Assembly: GCA_964443145.1 (NCBI GenBank)
Contig: CAYUBS010000030.1
Coordinates: forward strand, 1-24,678
Direction of reading: 5' to 3'
Length of the DNA: 24,678 nucleotides
Origin: JAHEFT01 sp964443145
Lineage (GTDB): Bacteria; Pseudomonadota; Gammaproteobacteria; Xanthomonadales; SZUA-36
The translations under genes and the position numbers were made by a program. Below the pieces are notes generated by a model, which saw only the letters and a program-made list of their open reading frames with translations, made no database searches and had not been told where the DNA came from. Positions 16,356 to 23,208 of the stretch are shown piece by piece. Position 1 is the stretch's first letter. Each line of letters opens with the position of its first letter.

Positions 16356-17717
16356 ATGACTGACAAACAAATCGATTCACCGCTTTCCCTTTTTCTTGAA
16401 GATCATCCGGAAACTGAAACCGTAGAGGTTGTACTTACCGACCTTAATGGAATTTACCGCGGGAAGTGGCTACCGGCCAGCGCAGCGGGCAAAGTTCTTG
16501 ATGGAAAATTCAAGATACCGCTGACTGCTGTTTCACCGGATGTCTGGGGAAGAGACGTGCCGTCGCTGTGTGAGAAGACCGGTGATGGCGATGGGATCTG
16601 CGAAGCCATCGAGAACTCCATCCGTATCCTGCCCTGGCTTTCACGCCCAACAGCGCAGTTGTTCGTGCAGCTGAACACGGACGACGGCACCCCCTGGGGT
16701 TTTGACCCGCGAGTCGTACTGAAAAACGTCCATCAACGTTACCTGGACCGCGGACTGACCCCGGTGTGTGCACCTGAGCTGGAGTTTTATCTATTCGAAG
16801 AAGGCCGTGACGGCGATGGAACACCACGGATACCTGCAACCCGTGCCAATGGCAACTGCAGGATTGGCGGCCAACTATACAGCACCGAAGTGATGCAGGA
16901 GAATGCTTCACTGATGCATGAAATACGTGAGGCCTGCGATCACATGTCGGTCCCGCTGGATGGACTGCTCAAGGAACTTGCTCCTGGTCAGTACGAACTC
17001 AACCTTCACCATGTCGATAACCCGCTGCAGGCGGCTGACAACGCCCAGTTGTTGAAACAGGTCATCAAGAGCGTATCCCGTAAACATGGCTACATTGCCA
17101 GCTTCATGGCAAAACCCTTCGGGGACCGGGACGGCAACGGCTTTCACACCCACGTCAGCATCCTGGATGATGCAGGCAATAATATATTCGATGATGGTAC
17201 TGAGCGTGGCAGCGAAGTCCTGAAAAACGCCATCGCCGGACTGGCAGAGACCATGCCGGATTCGATGCTGATTTTCGCACCTCACCTGAACTCATGGCGA
17301 CGCCTGCAACGTGGCGTTCATGGACCACTGGCCCCAACCTGGGGCTATGAAAACCGATACGTCGCCCTAAGGATTCCCAACGGAGAAGGGACTGCCCGGC
17401 GCATTGAGCACCGCATTGCCGGCGCCGACGCTAACCCCTACCTTTCACTGGCCGTCATTCTCGCCGGCATCCTGCATGGAATCGATCAACAACTGGAGGC
17501 GCAGCCCCCAACAACAGCAGGTCCGGAGAAACAAGCAACCACTCTGCCAGCCAGCTGGGATGCCGCCCTCGTTGCATTTGAACAATCTGCGTTTATCAGG
17601 GACTACCTGGGAGAAGACTTTCAGTTCGCACTGACAGAAATCAAGCGCATCGAGCAAGACGAATTCTCAGCCGCTGTTAGCCCGCTGGAATACGATAGCT
17701 ACCTCGTACTGGCCTAA
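16356..17717 (+). CDS. Glutamine synthetase-family (PuuA-like) ligase
   Basis: A 453-residue GS-fold enzyme. Visible catalytic blocks are ELEFYLF (141-147), GQYELNL (211-217), GNGFHTHVSILD (260-271), the Arg-bearing RIEHRIAGAD (349-358) and NPYLSLA (360-366). These metal- and nucleotide-binding features match GS type I-like ligases, but the N-terminal beta-grasp and the overall pattern are closer to gamma-glutamyl-polyamine or other amine ligases (PuuA group) than to housekeeping GlnA, and I see no clear GlnA adenylylation loop. The likely reaction is ATP-dependent ligation of glutamate to an amine. A GabT gene lies 16 kb away, which would fit polyamine-to-GABA catabolism, but this link is speculative. 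The ribosome site before the ATG is poor. Its stop codon overlaps that of glgC. Confidence 0.82.
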   Translation: MTDKQIDSPLSLFLEDHPETETVEVVLTDLNGIYRGKWLPASAAGKVLDGKFKIPLTAVSPDVWGRDVPSLCEKTGDGDGICEAIENSIRILPWLSRPTAQLFVQLNTDDGTPWGFDPRVVLKNVHQRYLDRGLTPVCAPELEFYLFEEGRDGDGTPRIPATRANGNCRIGGQLYSTEVMQENASLMHEIREACDHMSVPLDGLLKELAPGQYELNLHHVDNPLQAADNAQLLKQVIKSVSRKHGYIASFMAKPFGDRDGNGFHTHVSILDDAGNNIFDDGTERGSEVLKNAIAGLAETMPDSMLIFAPHLNSWRRLQRGVHGPLAPTWGYENRYVALRIPNGEGTARRIEHRIAGADANPYLSLAVILAGILHGIDQQLEAQPPTTAGPEKQATTLPASWDAALVAFEQSAFIRDYLGEDFQFALTEIKRIEQDEFSAAVSPLEYDSYLVLA

Positions 17718-18997
17718 TTCTTGTAACGGGCTTTCATCAACCAGGCGGGTCCATCCCCCTGCATCATCCGTGTGACGACAGTCACTCCGCTATCTGTGAC
17801 ATGGTATTTTTGGCGATCCTGATCGGGATCAAAACCGATGACGCTATTTTCCGGAATCTTCGTACCATTGTCTACGATGACGTTTCGTAAGCGGGAACCC
17901 TTGCCGACCTCAGCCTCGGGCAATACCAGGCAGCCCTGGAGTTCGGAATTCCTGTCTACGATAGAGTTGGAAAACATCAGGGAATCGGTAATGGAACAGC
18001 GGCCGATGCGGCACCCGCCGCTGACCATCACATTATCGATCCTGGCGTTTTTTGGCTCAGGTGAAAACCGGGCCGGCGGCGCCTGTTGCTGATAGGTCAA
18101 AACAGGCCAATCCGGGTCTCCCAACACCAATGGCGGGTCCTCGGACAGCAATTCGATATTCGCCTGGTAGTAGGCGTCAACGGTTCCCACATCGCGCCAG
18201 TAGTCCGCTGCGCCCGCCGCCGGGTTACTGAACGGGAAAGCCCAGACCTTGTGGCCCTGCCCCACTGCATGCGGAATGATGTCTTTGCCAAAATCGTGGC
18301 TGGAATCGGGGTCTTCTGCATCCCGCCTGAGGTGCTCACGCAGATAGTCCATTGAGAAAATGTAAATACCCATGCTGGCGAGCGCAGTATCCGGGTCGTC
18401 CGGCGTTGGCTTGGGGTCTGCCGGCTTTTCTTCAAACCCAACGATCCGGTAATCGGATCCGACTTCCATGACACCGAAGCCGCTTGCGTCTTTTCGCGGG
18501 ACACGGTTACAGGCAACCGTGAAATCGGCCCCGGACTCATAATGCGCCGCCAACATCTCACCGTAATCCATGTTGTAGATGTGATCGCCGGCCAGGACCA
18601 GCACGTATTCTGGAGAATGGCTCTCAACGATATCCAGGCTCTGGAATACCGCATCCGCAGTGCCCATGTACCAGGACTCTTCGTTGACCCACTGCTGCGC
18701 CGGCACGATGTCGACAAACTCGCCGTGCTCAATGTTGAAATTATTCCAACCCTGCTGAATATGCCGGATCAGGTAGTGCGCCTTGTACTGCGTCAGTATG
18801 GCGATCCGGCGGATATTTGAATTGAGACAGTTCGACAAAGCAAAGTCGATGATCCGGTATTTGCCACCAAAAGGGACCGCTGGTTTGGCACGCCACTGGG
18901 TCAAATCATACAGACGGCTTCCTCGCCCACCGGCCAGGACCAACGCCATGGTTTTCTTGGTCAGGCGACTGACAAAACGGGCTGTTTTATCGACCAT
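17714..18997 (-). CDS. glgC: Glucose-1-phosphate adenylyltransferase
   Basis: A 427-residue ADP-glucose pyrophosphorylase making ADP-glucose and pyrophosphate from glucose 1-phosphate and ATP, the committed step of bacterial glycogen synthesis. The N-terminal nucleotidyltransferase domain has LAGGRGSRL (21-29), KPAVPFGGKYRIIDF (38-52), WYMGTADAV (109-117) and the metal-binding GDHIY (137-141); VGFEEKP (186-192) is the sugar-phosphate loop. The C-terminal part (about 300-400) has the hexapeptide-repeat left-handed helix pattern. Length equals that of the usual enzyme (about 430). GGGAG lies nine bases before the ATG. The gene stands alone: no glgA, glgB or glgP is in the window. On the 3' side its stop overlaps the stop of the GS-like gene by four bases. 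Confidence 0.95.
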   Translation of the reverse strand: MVDKTARFVSRLTKKTMALVLAGGRGSRLYDLTQWRAKPAVPFGGKYRIIDFALSNCLNSNIRRIAILTQYKAHYLIRHIQQGWNNFNIEHGEFVDIVPAQQWVNEESWYMGTADAVFQSLDIVESHSPEYVLVLAGDHIYNMDYGEMLAAHYESGADFTVACNRVPRKDASGFGVMEVGSDYRIVGFEEKPADPKPTPDDPDTALASMGIYIFSMDYLREHLRRDAEDPDSSHDFGKDIIPHAVGQGHKVWAFPFSNPAAGAADYWRDVGTVDAYYQANIELLSEDPPLVLGDPDWPVLTYQQQAPPARFSPEPKNARIDNVMVSGGCRIGRCSITDSLMFSNSIVDRNSELQGCLVLPEAEVGKGSRLRNVIVDNGTKIPENSVIGFDPDQDRQKYHVTDSGVTVVTRMMQGDGPAWLMKARYKN

Positions 18998-19076
18998 GCT
19001 AGCAAACTCCCTGTCTGTGGAATGTGTCAGCTATATGGTGAGACAAACTCAATCAACTTAAATTGACAGTTATCAG

Positions 19077-19360
19077 CTAGAAGTCGAATCCACCCATATC
19101 CATTCCCATGCCCATATCCATAGATCCCATGTCGGGCATACCCATCTCTGGCAGTTGCACCGCTTCGGGTCTTCCACCGCCTACACCCCAATAAGGTCAA
19201 CCCAAACCACCTTGCCAGGCATTTTCTGGTTCACGACAGATGACGTGATCGGGCCCACGGGCTCAGGTTTTTCGGCAGCGTACAGCGCAACACTGAATGC
19301 CATCAGCAGGGCAAAGGCAACTAGCCGGGGCAAGTAGTGGGTTAAAACATAATGGTTCAC
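19077..19360 (-). pseudogene. Small secreted Met/Gly-rich protein gene, interrupted by a -1 frame change
   Basis: From the GTG at 19360, with AGGGAG eight bases upstream, the minus strand encodes a Sec signal peptide (ALLMAFSVALYA, then AEKPEP) and reads to a TAG at 19181-19183 after 59 residues. A second ORF in the other frame (19077-19196) ends with PEMGMPDMGSMDMGMG and then MDMGGFDF before a TAG; eight of its last 24 residues are Met, six Gly, four Asp. The two frames meet at a GGGG run (19186-19189). One extra G there would give one 94-residue protein joined as VVWVDLIGGVGGGRPEAVQL. The tail is coded by partly repeated DNA (an 11-base repeat at 19093-19103 and 19111-19121). It may be a real frameshift, a sequencing error in the G run or programmed slippage. 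I do not recognise a family; a metal-binding periplasmic role is a guess. Confidence 0.5.
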
Positions 19361-19419
19361 AGATCTGACTCCCTGTTCGGTTCGCAAACATGATAAACGA
19401 AAGAGGGTCATGTACCTAA

Positions 19420-19509
19420 GAACTCAAAATCTGGCCTGCCAGTCGCCTCAACAATCGCTACCGTGGGGTGGAGGGCAACAACCTGTATCTGAAAGCCTGG
19501 ACAAACTGA
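19420..19509 (+). other. Possible 3' relic of a plus-strand gene
   Basis: The plus strand from 19420 to a TGA at 19507-19509 is open and reads like protein near its end (RYRGVEGNNLYLKAWTN). It lies directly before the GC-rich hairpin at 19517-19550. In the same frame an ATG at 19390 is followed nine codons later by a TAA, so there is no intact gene. It could be the degraded end of a lost gene or chance. I cannot name a family. Nothing else recognisable lies in 19361-19569. Confidence 0.15.
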
Positions 19510-19516
19510 CCGATTG

Positions 19517-19550
19517 CCGGCCGGGCGATCCACTTTCAATCGCCGGCCGG
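19517..19550. terminator. Strong GC-rich hairpin, possible terminator
   Basis: CCGGCCGGGCGAT (19517-19529) pairs with ATCGCCGGCCGG (19539-19550), with one bulged G and a nine-base loop. It starts 19 bases beyond the stop of the cDPGS-like gene on the minus strand, a usual terminator position, but no T run follows on that strand; on the plus strand only TTT follows. It may terminate, stabilise the mRNA end or separate the small gene below from the operon above. Confidence 0.4.
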
Positions 19551-19569
19551 TTTAAGGATTGAGGTTTTC

Positions 19570-20895
19570 TCAGAGTAAACTCTGAACCCGATCTTCCAAT
19601 GGCGGGCCGTCGATTTGTTTGAAACGATAGCCAACCCGAACCATTGGTACATCCAGGTCCAGCATGAGATCCAGCCGGGCCGGGCTTGCATCCACGATGC
19701 AGCTTACGTTCTCAGCGGCACAACAGGCATTGATCGTTTCAGCCAGAGCTTCTCTCTGCTCCTCAGAGTAACCCATCGCCGGCAGAATACGTTCCATGTG
19801 CGGATACGCTTCAAACGTATCGCGAATGGTACCCACCGTGTATGGCCGTGGATCAACCGGAGTCGCGCCGTAACGCTTGGCAGCGACAGTTCCCGCTCCA
19901 AAGGACATTCCCCCATGGGTAACCGTCGGGCCGTCTTCGATCACCAGCACGCGCTGGCCTTCCAGGCCCTGCGGCTGGTCAACTTCTATCTCGAGGTCTG
20001 CAGTACACAAGGGGGCATCCGGATTAAGCTGCCTGGCCCGCTCGCGGATACCTTCCAGGGCACCGGGTTCAGCTGACCCTGCCTTGCTGATCACCAGGAT
20101 ATCGGCTCGCCTGAAATTCACTTCGCCCGGGAAATAATCGATCTCGTGCCCGGCCCTGAGTGCGTCAACCACCACGATGTCCAGGTCTGGACGGATGAAT
20201 GAAAAGTCATTGTTACCACCATCCCACAAAACGATATCGGCTTCTTTCGAGCACTCATCCAGAATGCCCTGGTAATCCACGCCGGCATAAATGGGAATTC
20301 CCATGTCGACGTATGGTTCGTATTCCTCGCGCTCTTCGATCGTGCACTCATGCGCCACCAGGTCCGCTGTCGTCGCAAAACGCTGCACGGCCTGCATCGC
20401 CAGGTTGCCATAGGGCATGGGGTGGCGAATAACGGCAACCCGTGTGCCCTGGTCGGTCAGCAGACGCGCCAGCCACTGGGTCAACGGACTCTTGCCTGCG
20501 CCCGTGCGCGTGGCGGTTACGCTGACTACTGGCAGGGTGGAAATCAACTGTGTCTGGTCTGGACCCAGCATCACGAAACTCGCACCGGCAGCCTGCACCA
20601 GGCTGGCCTTATGCATGAGTTCAGCATGTGCAATATCACTATATGCAAAGAAAACGAAATCGATATCGAAGCGCTCGATCAGTCCGGTCAGTTCTGATTC
20701 GTCGTAAATCGGGATGTCTGCGTCGTAGCCAGGACCCGCCAGCGATTGCGGAAACTGCCGTTTAGTAATGAATGGAATCTGGGTTGCGGTAAAGGCCTTG
20801 ACCCTGAACTCGGGGTGATCGCGCAAAAAAGAAAGAAAAATGTGAAAGTCGCGCCCGGCGGCGCCCATAACAATGCACTGATATTCGTTTTTCAT
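19570..20895 (-). CDS. Cyclic 2,3-diphosphoglycerate synthetase-like P-loop protein (COG2403)
   Basis: A 441-residue soluble protein. Residues 1-115 form a Rossmann-like domain (VMGAAGRDFHIFLSFLRDHP near 9-28). The P-loop is TATRTGAGKSPLTQ, with GAGKS at 132-136, followed by RVAVIRHPMPYGN. Further conserved blocks are DGGNNDFSF (225-233), VVVDALRAGHE (241-251) and EDGPTVTHGGMSFGAGTVAA (320-339). This pattern matches the COG2403 family, whose archaeal member is cyclic 2,3-diphosphoglycerate synthetase, which closes 2,3-DPG to the cyclic anhydride using ATP in thermophilic methanogens. Bacterial members are numerous but untested, so the reaction here is inferred. The ribosome site is weak. The ZIP-cNMP gene ends 89 bases upstream on the same strand. 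I see no 2-phosphoglycerate kinase gene for the preceding step. Confidence 0.72.
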   Translation of the reverse strand: MKNEYQCIVMGAAGRDFHIFLSFLRDHPEFRVKAFTATQIPFITKRQFPQSLAGPGYDADIPIYDESELTGLIERFDIDFVFFAYSDIAHAELMHKASLVQAAGASFVMLGPDQTQLISTLPVVSVTATRTGAGKSPLTQWLARLLTDQGTRVAVIRHPMPYGNLAMQAVQRFATTADLVAHECTIEEREEYEPYVDMGIPIYAGVDYQGILDECSKEADIVLWDGGNNDFSFIRPDLDIVVVDALRAGHEIDYFPGEVNFRRADILVISKAGSAEPGALEGIRERARQLNPDAPLCTADLEIEVDQPQGLEGQRVLVIEDGPTVTHGGMSFGAGTVAAKRYGATPVDPRPYTVGTIRDTFEAYPHMERILPAMGYSEEQREALAETINACCAAENVSCIVDASPARLDLMLDLDVPMVRVGYRFKQIDGPPLEDRVQSLL

Positions 20896-20984
20896 GTCGT
20901 TTGCTCGTTGCTATAGGGACAGCAGCCAGCATAGCGTTCGCGGCCCATTCAGGACATGATCTAAAGCGTGAATTTGTGCTTGTA

Positions 20985-22310
20985 TTAGTGCCCTACAGGA
21001 TGGCCAAGCGTCCCCATCCAGATGGCTGCGAGAAAACCGACCACAGTCATTAATCCGGTCAGCCACCCACCGTGCTCAAAGGCTTCCGGCAACATGGTCT
21101 GCGCAATCATGGCCAGCATCGCACCTGCCGCCATGCCCTCCAGCAAAGCACGCAAATGGATCGGAGCGTCGGCAATGAAAAGGTGACCCAGTGCTGCGCC
21201 AATGGCGGTCATGATCATTAATGAGACCCACATCCCGATAATGTGAGTGGAAGAGCTGCCCTGCTTTCGCATCACCGACGCGCTGGACATGCTTTCAGGA
21301 AAATTGGCCAGAAACAAACCGCCGACCAGGGCCACGCTGACAGATGCCCCTTCCATCGATCCGCCGATCACCAGCGATTCGGGAATGCCATCCAGAGCAA
21401 TTCCAAGCCAGATAGCCAACGCCACATTACTGCCGCCGGACTTCTCACCATGAGCGGCGTGCATCATTTCAGCTTCGGTTGGCTTGCCCAGTTCTGATTC
21501 CAGATTGTGGGTAGCTGCGGCCAACCAGGACTGCGACTGCTCGCGGTCAACGTCCAGCGAGAACTCGCCTGCCTGGTGTTTCTCAGAAAGCTGCCCCAGG
21601 GTGTCCTGCAAGCCAGGTGATACCGCTACAACCTCGTTGAAGTCATCTTTGTGGATCTCCCAAACCACCGTGTCACCAATTGCCTCGGCCCGTTTGATGG
21701 CAGGTACACCGGTTACCAGTGCCTTTTCACCAAACGCCTCGCCCTTACCGAGTATCACCGCCGGCTCGTTTTCATCATGCGGGTGGATCTTCACCTTACC
21801 CGACTCCACCAGGAACAGGGCATCACAGGGGTTCTCTTCGTGACAGATCAACTCCCCATCCATGAACACCCTTTTTTCGATGTCACTCACGACCCTCTTG
21901 ATCTCATCCGGAGGGAGCGCCAGCATGACATCTAAAACAGAAAGCTTATCAAGAATATTATGGAAGTGTTTCTTTTTACTAAGTTTTAATCGATTCGTTA
22001 TGGTCGAGTGCTTACGTAGATAGCCACCCATGCCGGCCAAGGCCCGATCCAGTCCGATAAACAGCAGGCAGCCCGTCATGGCACCCGTTGCCAGCCACTT
22101 GAAGCCCTCAAAGGGGTCATCCGGAAAATGTGCCAGGGCCGGAACGACCAATTCCAGCGCCAGCGCACATAACAAAGCGCCCGCACCAAAAGCCATCACA
22201 GCAGCCGTAACCCGCAGGCTGGGATTGAGCCAGATGCCGGCCGCAGCGCCCAGCGGCAACGATGCCGCGCTCAGACCACCAAACAAAAAGGCAAGCGTTA
22301 CAGGATCCAC
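20985..22310 (-). CDS. ZIP-family metal transporter with inserted cyclic-nucleotide-binding domain
   Basis: A 441-residue membrane protein split by a soluble domain. Helices 1-3 lie at about 5-27, 36-58 and 71-92. Residues 118-240 form a CRP-type cNMP-binding domain: GELICHEENPCDALFLVESGKVKI, then the phosphate-binding cassette with FGE (193-195), Arg207 and RAEA. Helices 4-8 (295-437) follow, with ZIP-like metal motifs DGIPES (307-312, where HNxPEG is usual), NFPES (336-340) and AMIAQTMLPEAFEHGG (400-415). The insert is in the helix 3-4 loop, which in ZIP proteins is cytoplasmic and regulatory. The DNA at the N-side junction (21921-22020) is about one third GC, far below the rest of the gene. 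The start is a GTG, seven bases after the stop of the DUF4440-like gene, so coupling is likely. Metal and ligand are unknown. Confidence 0.8.
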   Translation of the reverse strand: MDPVTLAFLFGGLSAASLPLGAAAGIWLNPSLRVTAAVMAFGAGALLCALALELVVPALAHFPDDPFEGFKWLATGAMTGCLLFIGLDRALAGMGGYLRKHSTITNRLKLSKKKHFHNILDKLSVLDVMLALPPDEIKRVVSDIEKRVFMDGELICHEENPCDALFLVESGKVKIHPHDENEPAVILGKGEAFGEKALVTGVPAIKRAEAIGDTVVWEIHKDDFNEVVAVSPGLQDTLGQLSEKHQAGEFSLDVDREQSQSWLAAATHNLESELGKPTEAEMMHAAHGEKSGGSNVALAIWLGIALDGIPESLVIGGSMEGASVSVALVGGLFLANFPESMSSASVMRKQGSSSTHIIGMWVSLMIMTAIGAALGHLFIADAPIHLRALLEGMAAGAMLAMIAQTMLPEAFEHGGWLTGLMTVVGFLAAIWMGTLGHPVGH

Positions 22311-22317
22311 GAAAGGC

Positions 22318-22725
22318 CTAGTTGTGCGTCAAGATGGCTTTCCAGCCAAACGGGGTATTGACATACACGGTAGTAAACCAACCACCGAACGACGAACCAT
22401 CCTTGAATTTCAGGCTGAACTTTCCATAAGCCACTGCACTTTTATCTTCCAGTGCACGCACCTTAACTTGTGAATACTCCAGCAAGCCCCTGTCCTTGCC
22501 GGTCTCGGCGATGGTCTCCAGATCCTCCATGCGTTCCGCCAGCGGGATAATGCCATTCTCGTCCACCAGAACAAAATCCGGGTGGTAATAACCACGAATG
22601 GATTCCAGATCACCTTCACTCCAGACCTGATCAAAGTAATCCAGCGCCATTTTTATTTCACTTTCCGTGTCTGCACACAGTGGGCCAGCCAGCAGCAATA
22701 GCAATATCAGCAAACTTTTTTTCAT
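22318..22725 (-). CDS. Secreted DUF4440/NTF2-like protein
   Basis: A 135-residue protein with a Sec signal peptide (MKKSLLILLLLLAGPLCA) and a mature part of about 115 residues matching the cone-shaped NTF2-like/SnoaL/DUF4440 fold: an opening helix with ALDYFDQVWSEGDLESIRGYYHPDF, the core strands with FVLVDENGIIP, and a final strand pair ending WKAILTHN. Such domains bind small ligands or serve as enzymes or lipid-carrier folds; the role here is unknown. A second ATG three bases upstream (22728) is possible, but AGAGG is only two bases from it and five from the chosen ATG. A Cys near the cleavage site (LCAD) leaves open a lipoprotein, though the lipobox is poor. It lies between the CPXCG gene and the ZIP-cNMP gene in one operon. 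Confidence 0.7.
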   Translation of the reverse strand: MKKSLLILLLLLAGPLCADTESEIKMALDYFDQVWSEGDLESIRGYYHPDFVLVDENGIIPLAERMEDLETIAETGKDRGLLEYSQVKVRALEDKSAVAYGKFSLKFKDGSSFGGWFTTVYVNTPFGWKAILTHN

Positions 22726-22758
22726 CATGACCTCTTTAAACCAACAGACAATGCTCTG

Positions 22759-22953
22759 TCAGGCCTCATTCTCATCGTGCACATCAACCGAACACTCGCC
22801 CGCTGGTGAGACCGTCAAATGGATATGTATCGGACGACAGCAAACCGTGCAGTCCTCGATGTACTGCTGATCACCAGCGGAATCGTCCACAAAGAGGGTG
22901 TTGTTTTCGCCACAGTATGGGCAGTCTATGTCTGTTTCCTGTAAAAGAATCAT
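22759..22953 (-). CDS. CPXCG-motif cysteine-rich small protein
   Basis: A 64-residue soluble protein with a CPYC pair near its start (residues 11-14, in DCPYCGENNTLFVD) and a second cluster C35, C38, C39 (in DCTVCCRPIHI), followed by a short strand-rich C-terminus ending in acidic residues. This is the layout of the CPXCG-motif family (PF14255), widespread in Gammaproteobacteria, probably a zinc-ribbon of unknown function. The ATG has GAG about seven bases upstream. Thirty-three bases separate it from the next gene, so it probably heads the operon with the DUF4440-like and ZIP-cNMP genes. A metal-binding role would fit next to a metal transporter, but that is inference. Confidence 0.8.
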   Translation of the reverse strand: MILLQETDIDCPYCGENNTLFVDDSAGDQQYIEDCTVCCRPIHIHLTVSPAGECSVDVHDENEA

Positions 22954-23208
22954 CGTGTTCTCAAAGAGTAATCCGGTTCAGCTTTCAGTATAGCGCTCTT
23001 GTAAATCCTACCACTGCCTGCTGACCTATACCCCGAAAACTCCAATTCGCTGTTGTTCGTAGTGCTGACCAAAAATTTTCTGGCAGCAGCGTTCGGCCTG
23101 GCCATATTTTATATATATCCGTTTTTTCTTAATCAGGCACTCTCCAAAAAAGATCTCTGATTGCACCTATACTGAACCCCGTTCAAGGCCATTAGAAAGG
23201 GAAACACC
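22954..23208. promoter_or_regulatory. Divergent intergenic region with promoter-like elements
   Basis: This 255-base gap separates the CPXCG operon (minus) and the peptide transporter (plus). A minus-strand TATACT is at 22987-22992, about 34 bases from the CPXCG ATG; a plus-strand TATACT is at 23168-23173, about 36 bases before the leader ORF. Neither has a good -35. A dyad (GCTGACCA at 23064-23071 with TGGCAGC at 23081-23087, one bulge) flanks an AAAATTTT core, and 23105-23130 is very AT-rich. It could bind a regulator; no gene is seen here. Confidence 0.35.

Noticed and set aside
18097..18732. 211-codon minus-strand ORF inside glgC
   Set aside because: It is a shadow frame of glgC with Ser/Trp/Arg-rich composition; glgC is intact in the other frame.
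19035..19076. Near-palindrome TCAACTTAAATTGA upstream of glgC as an operator
   Set aside because: It is short, AT-rich and imperfect, and also lies next to the end of the small Met-rich gene; there is too little to support a call.
19181..19360. N-terminal fragment of a glyoxalase/VOC protein (KVVWVDL resembles the VOC opening strand)
   Set aside because: The similarity is only seven residues; the alternative of a small protein with a Met/Gly-rich tail joins both frames better.
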